The notes: a model not told the origin generated them from the sequence alone. A DNA stretch of 64,000 bases from Flammeovirga agarivorans (GCF_012641475.1 NZ_JABAIL010000009.1:124001-188000); one strand, 5' to 3'. Positions 9,075 through 18,363 are shown, numbered from the stretch's first letter. Numbers and translations: made by a program.

Positions 9075-9767
9075 TTATTGTTTCTTAAATATAGAACCAT
9101 TCCAAATGATGTAATCTGTTTTCTCTAAAGGTCTGAAATCAACCAATACAATTTGATCACTCACATTGCGGTATCTAAGGAAGTGATTGTGGAAATCTTC
9201 AAACTGGTGTTCTCTATAAGGTGTCCATCCTTCAGGAGCAGTGAAAACACCATTATTGATTTTAATTGTCAAATTCCCTGCTGTATTTACATATACACCA
9301 TTCGTTTCTTTCTGTTGTACATTGTAATCGAAGATTTGCTCAATATGGGATAACCAAACAAGTTGATCTTCAAAGTTTGGAGAATATGTTAAATCTTTCT
9401 TTTCTAACTCTGTTTTTAAATTGTTGACCTCATACATTTCATTATCTCCCGATTGAATAAGAAACTTGTTCTCATGATTTGTCATTTGATAACCTTGCTG
9501 CCAAACGACCATTGAGTCGTTTTCAATTCTCCCAACTTGAACATTGAAAAATGGATTGGTCGTTGTGGAAGATGTGTAATATCTACGTACTTCACCACCA
9601 TTGATGTAATACGTGTATTCTTGGATACCTCTATATTTTGTTTTTGACGAAAAGTAAACTCCATTTTTGAAAATGCCCGTTTGAGGTGCACCTGGAAAAA
9701 CTTCTTTTTTTTCTGAACAAGATACTAATGTGATTAATAGTGCGAAAATGCTTAATACTCTTTTCAT
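9075..9767 (-). CDS. Predicted lipoprotein of unknown function
   Basis: I place the start at the ATG at 9767, because from there the protein begins with a good lipoprotein signal (MKRVLSIFALLITLVSC, lipobox LVSC). A longer frame from 9785 would add six residues and overlap the upstream gene. The product is 230 residues with a mature domain of alternating polar and aromatic residues (for example TYYINGGEVRRYYTSS) suggesting beta structure. No family is recognised. Gaps of 7 and 8 bases to its neighbours indicate an operon of exported proteins. Confidence 0.78.
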   Translation of the reverse strand: MKRVLSIFALLITLVSCSEKKEVFPGAPQTGIFKNGVYFSSKTKYRGIQEYTYYINGGEVRRYYTSSTTTNPFFNVQVGRIENDSMVVWQQGYQMTNHENKFLIQSGDNEMYEVNNLKTELEKKDLTYSPNFEDQLVWLSHIEQIFDYNVQQKETNGVYVNTAGNLTIKINNGVFTAPEGWTPYREHQFEDFHNHFLRYRNVSDQIVLVDFRPLEKTDYIIWNGSIFKKQ

Positions 9768-9774
9768 CTTTAGT

Positions 9775-10245
9775 TTATATATCACTATGTCTTAAGTCTT
9801 TTTCATACGCAACAAGGAATTTATTTTCAAATACAGCACCTACCGAGTAACGACCCTTTGTTTTAGTGTAATTGATTATGAATCCGTAATACTCATGCTC
9901 AGTAGAACCTGAATAAACTTTTCCTTTTTCGTCATCAATTATTAATTGAAAACTCACCCCCAAATGGTTTTCAAGTGCTTGTTTTAAATCAAGTGCCTCG
10001 GAATAGGTTATGTGAGCATTATCAAAATAACCTGTGTTAGAGTCATAATTTATACCAGTGCCGATCACAATTTTGTACACTTTATTATCTACAACATTAG
10101 TTGAAAGGATCATGTCATAACCAGCAACTGTTACTTCTCCAGTTTCTTCAATACCCCACTCTCCAAGGGTTCTATTTTTGATGGTTGTTTGCGCATTAGC
10201 AACTAACGTAAAAAGCAATGTGATTAAAGTTAATACCTTTTTCAT
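9775..10245 (-). CDS. Small secreted protein of unknown function
   Basis: A 156-residue protein with a signal peptide (MKKVLTLITLLFTLVANAQ). The mature part is predicted to be mostly beta strands and ends in VFENKFLVAYEKDLRHSDI. No catalytic motif is seen and no family is recognised. The downstream lipoprotein gene starts 7 bases after its stop. Codon use and composition match the neighbours. Confidence 0.75.
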   Translation of the reverse strand: MKKVLTLITLLFTLVANAQTTIKNRTLGEWGIEETGEVTVAGYDMILSTNVVDNKVYKIVIGTGINYDSNTGYFDNAHITYSEALDLKQALENHLGVSFQLIIDDEKGKVYSGSTEHEYYGFIINYTKTKGRYSVGAVFENKFLVAYEKDLRHSDI

Positions 10246-10271
10246 TTTAGTTTATGTTATTGTTGGGGAGA

Positions 10272-10475
10272 TTAGTTTTCTTTTGTTGTTCTTAAATACT
10301 TAACGGCTTTAAAGGTGAAGCTGATACCAATTAGTGATGCTATTGTAAGTACACCTTCGATGTCTTCAAGGAACTCATTCCAGATGTCGTTGTAAACATG
10401 ATATCCTGCGATACATGTTATAGAAATAATGAATACTGAAACGAATGTTCCGATATAATATTTAAAATTTTCCAT
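10272..10475 (-). CDS. Small membrane protein
   Basis: A 67-residue protein if the start is the ATG at 10475; the upstream in-frame ATG at 10535 would add 20 residues without a better start. Two hydrophobic helices are visible: YYIGTFVSVFIISITCIAGY (about 5-24) and LTIASLIGISFTF (about 43-55), with a charged C-terminus. It lies 26 bases upstream of the secreted-protein gene and probably shares its transcript. Function unknown. Confidence 0.6.
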   Translation of the reverse strand: MENFKYYIGTFVSVFIISITCIAGYHVYNDIWNEFLEDIEGVLTIASLIGISFTFKAVKYLRTTKEN

Positions 10476-10642
10476 TTTTAGTTTTTTTATAGTTGGGAGA
10501 AGGCCAAGTACAAATCTTCTCCCCGAATTAATCAATTACAACTACACAGAATTTATTTTCTTCTGATTGGTTGGTAAGTATATCTCATTGCACCTTCAAA
10601 AATTCACTTATGTTGAGGTAGTTCAATTACCTTGCTACCGAA

Positions 10643-10845
10643 CTAGTCTCTAATTTGTTGGTTAATTACTGGGAATGTATCCAAACCGATGAGTCCTTTG
10701 GAGTTGATTATCACAACATTTGTAGCAAGATCAGTTGCATCTTCTCTTGAGATTTTGATCCACTCATATTGACCAAGTTTACCTGGAAGGTTATCTAATT
10801 CTAAGAAGTCTTCAGGAGAAGCTACACCTTGATTCTCCGAAATGA
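10643..10845 (-). pseudogene. Broken coding fragment
   Basis: An open stretch of about 64 codons, closed by TAG at both ends and lacking a start codon. It encodes a protein-like sequence (SPEDFLELDNLPGKLGQYEW, then REDATDLATNVVIINSKGLI). The composition is convincingly coding, while flanking frames are full of stops, so this is probably the remains of a longer gene. I do not recognise the family. Confidence 0.5.
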
Positions 10846-10909
10846 ACTACTATGAATGGGTTGGTTATTGCTTTGATTATTATTTTCATAACTCTATTTA
10901 GTCTATTAT

Positions 10910-11236
10910 TTACTTTGCTTCTTTAGTCCATTTATCGACTACTTCGATGCTATTGTTATTGTCATTTACATCAGTTATGATGATCAAATTACTATTTGAC
11001 CTAGATGATATTCCTACTCTATAACTATTACCATCTACTGTAGCAGTCATGCCCTTTGGCCTATTATCGTAATGTCTTATTAGTTTAACATTAGCATCCC
11101 ATGTATTTACATATGTGACATTCCACTCCATTTCCATATACTCTACAATTCTCGTAGGTTGTGGAGTCGGTTCATTTTTAGAACTACATGAAGATAATAC
11201 TAAAGCTACTAAGATTGATATAACTACTGTTTTCAT
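10910..11236 (-). CDS. Small lipoprotein of unknown function
   Basis: A 108-residue predicted lipoprotein: signal MKTVVISILVALVLSSC with lipobox LSSC, a short Ser/Pro/Thr linker, then about 80 residues likely to form beta strands (EWNVTYVNTWDANVKLIRHY). No family is recognised. It is separated from the downstream exported-protein cluster by a broken coding fragment, so it may have its own promoter. Confidence 0.72.
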   Translation of the reverse strand: MKTVVISILVALVLSSCSSKNEPTPQPTRIVEYMEMEWNVTYVNTWDANVKLIRHYDNRPKGMTATVDGNSYRVGISSRSNSNLIIITDVNDNNNSIEVVDKWTKEAK

Positions 11237-11661
11237 TTTCGTATTTGTTTTATAGTTCAGTTCTAAGTTGGAACACCCAGTGAACCTCTGCTCTTTTCTT
11301 TATACTTTTGTAATTTAAATTTCCATTTTGGAGTGTTTGTTTACTCCTTCAATTATATAAGGGAAAATCCTGATAAAAAAACCTATTGTCTGAAGAAAAA
11401 AGTTTATATGAAACTATACTGTCTTGGAAATCATTTGGTAAATACCATTTGACTGTAGATAATACAAAGAGAATAAGGTGCGTTCTAAAGCTGTTAATAT
11501 TGTATTTATGTGGAAAGACTTGAAACCTCCAATGGCTTTAACTGAAATGGAGCAAACTATATTTAATGCATTAAATATGGATGAATTAAAAAAGAACTAC
11601 CTTATTTCGATAACTTAGGTTATGTTAAATAGTAATATAAAATTACTTATCAATTCATCTT
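11237..11661. other. Intergenic stretch with one short coding remnant
   Basis: Mostly AT-rich DNA without a complete gene. On the plus strand 11463-11618 keeps an open frame of about 51 codons without an ATG near its start (KENKVRSKAVNIVFMWKDLK ... KKNYLISIT, then stop). It could be the tail of a decayed gene, but the evidence is thin and no family is recognised. Confidence 0.35.
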
Positions 11662-12669
11662 TTACACCTTCACAAACACCAACTCCCTAAACACTTCCAT
11701 CTTCTCAGCAACCTCTACCACTTGTCTCTCAAGTACTCTAATCATCTGCCCTGTTTCAGCATTTACAATACCAATCCTTTCAGCTTGCTCTTGTTGTTCA
11801 GCCTTCTCAATAGCGAACTCCATTGGCTTTAATGGTACTGTAAAAAAGAAGAAGTCTGTCTGTGCAGCATAGGTACTCAGTGAATTTGGTATCATTCATC
11901 AGATCTGACTTAGAAACTTTGCTCTCAATTCCGGCAGTCATCAGTTCATCACCATAAGTAGGGTAATGTGGCTTAATAGTCATGATAGCATCGAATCTTC
12001 TACACTGTGGTTTTGGTTATCCAAATCAAGTTTTTTCTTCTGTTGCTATTCTTACCGTTACTTCTTTAAAAGCGTTATTCTCTGGTGGTGTTTTAATCTT
12101 GGCGATAAAAGGATAATGCCTCATACATAGTTCCTTCACTCACTCGGTTTTTAGTGTCACTGCATCATAAACTTCTTCAGCGGTAAGTGCCTGTTGATGC
12201 TCTCCTAGTGATACAGAATACCTTTCATTGAATTGAACGTCTTGATCGGTAAGTTGCTCATCTTTGATCTTGTTCCAGGTTTCTCTGATCTCTTTGGTTT
12301 GTACCTCTCCACTCAAGATCTTCTGTGCTTGATCGTTGATGATATGGCTAGGGGACATGCTTCTCTATCTTAGCAAAGGTTTCTAGTTGGTATGGTGTTG
12401 AAGTGGCCTGTTGTAAGTCGCTTGGATTCTTGGATTCGTTAATCCCAGCTAGGTTTTAGAAGCTTTGAAGATTCGCCAAATATAGGACCGCTACGTTGGT
12501 AGAGTAAGATACATGATCCACCCATGCTGAAAATTCTTAAAGTTTTCGGAGTATAATTGCTGACTTTTTACGATTAACATCAACTCTTCTTCCAAGAGCG
12601 TTTTTCTTTGGGTAATAAGTTCTGAAGCTCAGTTTCTATTGATGTCAGGGATGGTGTGGATTGTTTCAT
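11662..12669 (-). pseudogene. Multiply frameshifted gene, helical protein of unknown function
   Basis: Reading leftward from an ATG at 12669 (MKQSTPSLTSIETELQ), coding-like sequence continues for about 1 kb but changes frame several times. Segments are ELMLIVKSQQLYSENFKNFQ, VSYSTNVAVLYLANLQSF, INESKNPSDLQQATSTPYQL, then an open block at 12140-12358 (IINDQAQKILSGEVQTKEIR) and a last block at 11662-11895 (EFAIEKAEQQEQAERIGIVN). The segments are colinear and mostly helical and charged, suggesting one original gene (or two adjacent ones) now inactive. I do not recognise the family. Confidence 0.55.
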
Positions 12670-12731
12670 TTTTTACTCTGCTAAGTAGAGTATATATACT
12701 AAGTTTCTTTCAAGAAGCTATAATAATATAA

Positions 12732-12842
12732 ATGACTTTAAAAGAGCTAAATAAGGTAATTATTGGCCTTATTAAAGTAATCGATAGAATAATAAAACTC
12801 GTTTATATCATCAAAAATAGATTTTCACTTAAACCTTTATAA
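12732..12842 (+). CDS. Possible 36-residue small protein
   Basis: A short frame, MTLKELNKVIIGLIKVIDRI..., 36 residues, amphipathic and basic. It lies just upstream of a frameshifted small membrane-protein gene in the same orientation. No clear ribosome binding site is visible, and AT-rich DNA often yields such frames by chance, so I hold this weakly. Confidence 0.2.
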   Translation: MTLKELNKVIIGLIKVIDRIIKLVYIIKNRFSLKPL

Positions 12843-12853
12843 TCTAAAATTTC

Positions 12854-13074
12854 ATGTTGAATACTACAACAGCTTTCAGAATCTTTAATGTGATTGTGTA
12901 CTTATACTTATTGCTTTAAACTGGATAACGTCTTCTACTAATTCAGCAGTTCAACAAAATACCATTGCACTACATACTTTATGTCATTTGGTCGGATGGT
13001 ACTTACTCTCAAGAGTTCTTGAACCAAGTTTTCAAAAAGATGCAAAGGTAGAAAAAGAGACTGAATCAGTTTAA
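12854..13074 (+). pseudogene. Small membrane-protein gene with apparent frameshift
   Basis: The ATG at 12854 opens MLNTTTAFRIFNVIVYLYLL and soon stops. In a neighbouring frame, from about 12900, coding-like sequence continues as LIALNWITSSTNSAVQQNTI, then LHTLCHLVGWYLLSRVLEPS and a charged tail to the stop at 13074. Joined, this would be a protein of roughly 73 residues with two hydrophobic helices. A one-base indel near 12900 would explain the break. It could be a sequencing error, a pseudogene, or programmed. Confidence 0.4.
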
Positions 13075-13213
13075 TTAAAATTCAAGACACTAAAACCAAA
13101 AAAATGTATACACAAATCACTAAATCTAGACCATTAAAAAGTGTAATGCCCTGAAATAACGATACAATTTTTCAGTGTAAAATATATTAATACAAGACTC
13201 AGTAATTGATTAA

Positions 13214-13723
13214 TTATTGGGTCTTATTTTTTATATGTTTTTCTCTTAAGGCCTCTAGTTTTATGCATTCGAGAAGGAATTTTATATAAAAATACATATG
13301 AGTTCTGACCAAATTATATGATTTAATACAATCTTTTAAATAAGCCTCAAATATTATTACGTAGTTTACATTTTTGCTGAGATTACAATCATGACTGATG
13401 GTCCTATTTATTCTTTCCTTAATAATATTTATATAATTTTTTTCATACTCGTTATGATCTACTTTTGAGTCTCTTTTTCTAAATGATTATTTGTTCTTAG
13501 TAGTTTCTAATTCCATTTTTAGTTCTAATAATACTTGTTCTGGTGTTTTCTTTTTCATGGTATTCACTTTATGGTCCCAATCAAAATCACCATATTTTTG
13601 CAATCAGGACTTCATTATACTGTTATCCTGAATTCCATTTTTTTGTTGAGCTGCTTTTAGACTAAGTGGGCCATTTTCATCTTTAAAGATTAATTGAAGT
13701 TTTAAAGATTGTGAGTAATTTTT
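13214..13723 (-). mobile_element. IS3-family element remnant, internally deleted
   Basis: The right part (13487-13723) encodes an OrfA-like transposase HTH: KNYSQSLKLQLIFKDENGP, then AAQQKNGIQDNSIMKS, an in-frame TGA where the family has Trp, LQKYGDFDWDHKV, and a coiled-coil tail (TPEQVLLELKMELETTKNK) with its stop at 13487-13489. Directly after that stop, in the same frame, 13214-13486 encodes what looks like the far C-terminus of the OrfB integrase (ERINRTISHDCNL ... FEAYLKDCIKSYNLVRTHM). The DDE core between them is gone. No terminal inverted repeats were found. The element cannot transpose by itself. Confidence 0.65.
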
Positions 13724-13904
13724 CTATGTGCGTTTAATGTTCTGATGATTTTAATTTTCTTCTATGATAGCGAATATTTTAATGCATCGTCATTATAGGA
13801 TTAGACATGATATAAAAAAAGGGTCCATTAGGCTTCTTTTTTAATTCTAAAAATTTTATACAAAATCATAAAAATATTGTACAATATTAAACTAAATGAT
13901 GCCA

Positions 13905-13912
13905 TATATTTG
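13905..13912 (+). promoter_or_regulatory. Bacteroidota -7 element TATATTTG
   Basis: TATATTTG matches the TAnnTTTG -7 consensus of Bacteroidota promoters and lies 37 bases upstream of the ATG of the outer-membrane protein gene. No convincing -33 TTTG/TTG partner at 19-21 bases is seen, so the promoter call is moderate. Confidence 0.4.
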
Positions 13913-13949
13913 TATCATCAAAAAATAATAATCTAATAAAATAATTACT

Positions 13950-14762
13950 ATGAAACCTATACTATTATTTATAACATTGCTGATTTTATTCATTTTACCT
14001 AATGTAAAAGCCCAAAATACAACATCAATGCAAGAAGAATCTATTAAAGCTTTAGACCCTGTTGCCAACATATATAAATTGATGATTCAAAACAACATGA
14101 ACATTGGTGAAAATGCAGGCAACACACTATGGATCAATCCTGCCGTACCTATCGATATCTCCGATGACATAAAAATGATCAATAGATTTACAATACCTAT
14201 TTCTACTAGATATAATGCTAAATCAAATATTAGTGAAACAAATATTGGAAATATCAATTATCAAGCATTTTTAACCAACAGTAAACCAATTGGTAATTCT
14301 TTGGTAGTAGGTATTGGTCCATCAGCAAATTTATATACTAGTAATTTTAATGAAACTGCTATGCATGGTGATGATTTCTGGGGATTAGGACTTGCAACAG
14401 CAGTAGCATATAAAAAGAAAGGATTTTATGCTATGTTAAACTATACACATACTTGGAGTGTAGCAGGTAATGATATACAGGCATCTCAACTATATTATAT
14501 TTTGAGTTACTCTTTTCCAAGTGGATTCTCTATCAGTTCTCAGCCAACAATAAACTATAACTCAGGAATTGAAGGTGATACTAAATGGGTGGTTCCTGTA
14601 GGTCTTGGAGTAGGTCAAATGTTTAAATTAGGTAATGGTAGAATGATGAGACTTTCTACTGCTGGTTACTACAATGCCGTTAGACCAGAATCTATGGCAA
14701 AATCTGAGTGGATGTTCCAGTTCAATGTTATGTTTATGCTAAATGGAAAGAAAAAGAAATAA
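13950..14762 (+). CDS. Outer-membrane beta-barrel protein (MetA-type transporter family)
   Basis: A 270-residue protein with signal peptide (MKPILLFITLLILFILPNVKAQ). The mature part shows alternating strands typical of a barrel, including INRFTIPISTRYNAKSNISE, VVGIGPSANLYT, GLGLATAVAYKKKGFYAMLN and a lysine-rich end. The pattern (TLWINPAVPI at the start, GVGQMFKLGNGRMMRLSTAG near the end) resembles proteins annotated as phenol-degradation MetA-pathway or generic outer-membrane transporters. Substrate unknown. It is the only intact larger gene in the otherwise decayed 11-16 kb stretch. Confidence 0.75.
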   Translation: MKPILLFITLLILFILPNVKAQNTTSMQEESIKALDPVANIYKLMIQNNMNIGENAGNTLWINPAVPIDISDDIKMINRFTIPISTRYNAKSNISETNIGNINYQAFLTNSKPIGNSLVVGIGPSANLYTSNFNETAMHGDDFWGLGLATAVAYKKKGFYAMLNYTHTWSVAGNDIQASQLYYILSYSFPSGFSISSQPTINYNSGIEGDTKWVVPVGLGVGQMFKLGNGRMMRLSTAGYYNAVRPESMAKSEWMFQFNVMFMLNGKKKK

Positions 14763-14779
14763 GAAAAAACACAAAGAAT

Positions 14780-15074
14780 AAATTATCCTTCCCTACAGAT
14801 GATGCAGAAAAAAATCAGTTTTCTTAGCCTTGTTAGAAGCTACAAAGGAATAGACTATGCCGATCAGAAAGTGGGGAGTAATTTTGAATCAATTTCAAGT
14901 ATTATAGTACTTACACACTTAATGAAAGAGTTCAATTCGATAGATTAAAGTTTAACCAGTTAAAGGATAGTCATCACTTCCCTATGTTTAGTAAATACTC
15001 CTTCTTGGAAGAGAAAGAAGGAATAGTATCTAAATTTATAAATTTCAAGGTTTGGAGGAGTTGATGATAAACTT
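14780..15074 (+). pseudogene. Degenerate fragment, copy 2 of the 8.4-kb sequence
   Basis: This stretch shares AAATTATCCT at its start and an identical 21-base block (14877-14897) with 8361-8545. It reads SFLSLVRSYKGIDYADQKVG and SNFESISSII, shifts frame near 14910, then RVQFDRLKFNQLKDSHHFPM and SKYSFLEEKEGIVSKFINFK to a stop. It is better preserved than copy 1 but still frameshifted. The original protein is unknown to me; a mobile gene or a species-specific paralogue family would both fit. Confidence 0.5.
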
Positions 15075-16086
15075 TCCGTTACTTCTTTCTCACGCACCCA
15101 ACCTTACTTCACTTTATTTCATTCATCATTCTTTCTTAGGTAGGAGTAGCTACTTTATTTGTTGTGATGATGACTTGGAGTAGGGTGAAGTTAACTAAAT
15201 AGTGGTTCAAAGTCGCAAACTATAATGTTCCCTAAATAACATTACCCCTTATTAGTTCGTCATTATCTTTCACTCCGCTCATTCAAACCAAAATCAAACT
15301 TCTTACTAAGCATCTTGACTTACATTCTTTTAGACTGCTACCAATCCATAATTTGTTACCCATTTCGTTAAAGCAACCCTCATCAAAGGGAGATAACGGT
15401 TGGAAATATAATTGATTATTTAAGTTTTTTACCACCCATTATTTTCTTTTTCTAACCCCGCCCAACAGATAGACTCACGCTCAGAACAGAACTTGAAAAA
15501 ATTCTAAGATCAGAAAATGTAGCATTCCAATTTTATGTGATCTGCTCTAAGATCGCTTGTAGGAATAAGAAATGTATGTATAAGGTTTTATACTGTTATT
15601 ATTTCTTCATCAATTTCAGGAATCTTCTGACTACCAAATTAGAAGATCAAAAAATATATGATAGACTAACCCTATTCTATAAACTTTCATATTAACTAAT
15701 TGATGAGGTAGGGAAATAACAAGCTTCTTCTAAATATAAATTGTGGTATGCTACTCCCAAATCACAAATCAACTTCACAATCATCATGTTATATCCCTTT
15801 CCTCTCTAATTTTCATGGAAATATTCCCATTTCAATGATGTGATTTTATCACATCAATCCATCTTATCATTGTAGTGAAATGAGGTGATTAACATTTTCA
15901 AAATACAGATATACAGCAAGTTATATGTTTAATTGAATGATGATGTCTTTTTGATGATATATAAAATTACACTTTCATAATGAATCCCCTCCATATTTGT
16001 AATCACAAAACAATCGTAAAACTGAACTCTATTTTTCACTAAGCAAATCATCTGAATTGGTGAAATCAACTTACTCTCTTATCTGT
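15075..16086. other. Intergenic stretch upstream of the GH3 gene
   Basis: No gene is visible: stops are frequent in all frames and composition is AT-rich. The only structured signal I see is an 8-3-8 palindrome at 15837-15855 (separate entry). The last 100 bases presumably contain the GH3 promoter, but no TAnnTTTG element with a proper partner stands out. Confidence 0.5.
15837..15855. promoter_or_regulatory. Palindrome GATGTGAT-TTT-ATCACATC
   Basis: A perfect 8-3-8 palindrome about 230 bases upstream of the GH3 start. Its core TGTGA-N5-TCACA is close to the CRP-family site TGTGA-N6-TCACA, but with one base less in the spacer. A CRP/FNR-type regulator controlling the PUL is possible; the distance from the gene makes it uncertain. 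Confidence 0.4.
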
Positions 16087-18363
16087 ATGAAATTTATTAA
16101 TAAGACAATATTATTACTTTTAGGCTGTTCCATTTTATTATCGTGTGAACAGAAGAAAAAAAACTTCGATTGGGAAAGTTATAGCCAAGATCCATTGATT
16201 GAAGAGAAGGTGGACTCAGTGTTATCTTTGATGACTTTGGAGGAGAAGATAGGACAAATGACACAGTTCTCTGGACATGGAACACTAACTGGACCGCAGA
16301 TCAATGACGACTTTAAAGAGTACTTGGAGAAGGGACAAGTAGGAAGTATGTTCAATGTTTTTGGAGCGGAAGGGTTACGTAAACTACAGGAGCAGGCAAT
16401 GAAGCATTCTCGTCTTCAAATTCCAATTTTATTTGCAGCAGATGTAGTGCATGGATATAAGACAACTTTTCCAATGCCATTGGCAGAGTCTTGTAGCTGG
16501 GATTTAGACTTGATGGAGAAAAGTGCTAGAATTGCTGCTATTGAAGCGACTTCGGCAGGGATCAGCTGGACGTTTGCCCCCATGATTGATATTGCTAGAG
16601 ACCCGCGTTGGGGAAGAGTGATGGAAGGTGCCGGTGAAGATGTTTTCTTAGGAAAAGAAATCGCAAAAGCAAGAGTCAATGGTTTTCAAGGTATCAAAAG
16701 TTATGAGGACTTTAGTGAAATGCATACCATGTTGGCTTGTGCGAAGCATTTTATTGGGTATGGTGCAGCAGAAGCAGGAAGAGATTATAATGCGGTAGAT
16801 GTTTCTGATAGAGTATTAAGAGAAACGTATTTACCTCCTTTTAAAACATCAGTTGAGAATAAGGTAGCCACATTTATGACCTCTTTTAATACAGTCAGCG
16901 GAGTACCTGCCACTGGTAACAAATACTTGTTCAAAGATATTTTGAGAGGCGAATGGGATTTTAAAGGTATGGTAGTAACGGACTATACGGCCATCAATGA
17001 AATGATTCCTCACGGTTATGCTAAAGACCTCAAACAAGCGGCAGAGAAAGCTTTAAATGCTGTGATTGATATGGACATGAATGGAGCTGCTTATATTCAA
17101 AACCTTAAAAAATTAGTGGATGAAGGTGCTGTATCGGAAGGTCAAATTGATGTTGCGGTTGCTAGAATTTTAGAATTGAAATTCTTATTAGGATTGTTTG
17201 AAGATCCTTATAGATATATGAATACCAAGCGTGAAGCGGAAAACACGATGAAAGAAGAGTTCTTGGTAGAAGCATTGAAAGGAGCGGAACGTTCTATCGT
17301 ATTATTGAAAAATGAGAAAGAGCTATTACCGTTAGCTGAAAATACAAATAAACGTGTTGGTTTGATCGGTCCAATGATCAAAGATAGAAAAAGCCTAAAT
17401 GGAGAATGGGCAATTCAAGGTGACCGTTCTAAAAGTGTGACTGTTTATGAGGGCGTCACTAACCTTTTTTCAAATGCTAAATTTAGCTATGCTAAAGGTG
17501 CTGATTTGATGGGAGGAAGTGACGCCAAAGAAATTCAGAAGGCTGTGAGAGTAGCCAAAAACAGTGATATTGTTTTCTTGGCTTTGGGCGAAGATTTCAA
17601 TTGGTCTGGTGAAGCGGCAAGCAGAACGGATATTCGTATTCCAAAAGCCCAACGAGAGCTAATGCACGCGATAAAGAAAACGGGAAAACCTATTGTTTTG
17701 ATCTTATTGAATGGAAGGCCATTGGATTTATCATGGGAAGATCAAAATGTGGACGCGATTGTTGAAGCGTGGTACTTGGGGATTAAAACTGGTGATGCTA
17801 TTGCGAATGTATTGGCAGGAAAGTACAATCCCTCAGCAAAATTGACCATGACGTTCCCAAGAAATGTAGGACAAGTGCCTATCTACTATAATGCTTTAAA
17901 TACGGGTAGGCCATTCGACCAAAACAACCCTCAGGATTATAAATCATTCTATTTAGATGTAGAAAACTCTCCTCTCTATCCATTTGGTTACGGATTAAGT
18001 TATACTTCATTTGAGTATGTTGATATGCAATTATCAACTGATGAATTAAAGGAAGGAGGTACAATTCAGGCATCTATTACAGTGAAAAATACTGGCAAAT
18101 ATGATGGAGAAGAAGTAGTTCAGCTTTATACTCAAGATATCTTTGCATCTGTTGCTCAACCAGTAAAACAACTGAAAGGCTTTCAAAAAATTAAACTCAA
18201 GAAAGGAGAATCGAAAAAAGTAACATTCGATATCACTCCTGATATGCTATCAATTCTTGATATCAACAAAAACATAGTAACTGAAGAAGGGAAGTTCAAA
18301 GTTTGGATTGCTCCTAACTCTTCAAATGTTCAGAATGAAGCTATTTTTTCATTCAAACACTAA
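16087..18363 (+). CDS. GH3 family beta-glucosidase lipoprotein
   Basis: A 758-residue GH3 enzyme, probably removing terminal beta-linked glucose from oligosaccharides at the cell envelope. I choose the ATG at 16087 because it gives a lipoprotein signal (MKFINKTILLLLGCSILLSC); the upstream ATG at 16057 adds ten residues before it. Domains: GH3 N-terminal barrel with the DPRWGR motif, the predicted nucleophile Asp299 in GMVVTDYTA, the alpha/beta sandwich domain (about 395-600) and a C-terminal FnIII-like domain starting near PLYPFGYGLSYTSF. It opens the PUL containing SusC/SusD and the GH144-type enzyme, suggesting it finishes breakdown of the same glucan. Confidence 0.92.
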   Translation: MKFINKTILLLLGCSILLSCEQKKKNFDWESYSQDPLIEEKVDSVLSLMTLEEKIGQMTQFSGHGTLTGPQINDDFKEYLEKGQVGSMFNVFGAEGLRKLQEQAMKHSRLQIPILFAADVVHGYKTTFPMPLAESCSWDLDLMEKSARIAAIEATSAGISWTFAPMIDIARDPRWGRVMEGAGEDVFLGKEIAKARVNGFQGIKSYEDFSEMHTMLACAKHFIGYGAAEAGRDYNAVDVSDRVLRETYLPPFKTSVENKVATFMTSFNTVSGVPATGNKYLFKDILRGEWDFKGMVVTDYTAINEMIPHGYAKDLKQAAEKALNAVIDMDMNGAAYIQNLKKLVDEGAVSEGQIDVAVARILELKFLLGLFEDPYRYMNTKREAENTMKEEFLVEALKGAERSIVLLKNEKELLPLAENTNKRVGLIGPMIKDRKSLNGEWAIQGDRSKSVTVYEGVTNLFSNAKFSYAKGADLMGGSDAKEIQKAVRVAKNSDIVFLALGEDFNWSGEAASRTDIRIPKAQRELMHAIKKTGKPIVLILLNGRPLDLSWEDQNVDAIVEAWYLGIKTGDAIANVLAGKYNPSAKLTMTFPRNVGQVPIYYNALNTGRPFDQNNPQDYKSFYLDVENSPLYPFGYGLSYTSFEYVDMQLSTDELKEGGTIQASITVKNTGKYDGEEVVQLYTQDIFASVAQPVKQLKGFQKIKLKKGESKKVTFDITPDMLSILDINKNIVTEEGKFKVWIAPNSSNVQNEAIFSFKH

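Noticed and set aside
12140-12358. Independent 72-residue gene
   Set aside because: Upstream and downstream frames continue coding-like sequence with indels, so it is better explained as part of a decayed longer gene.
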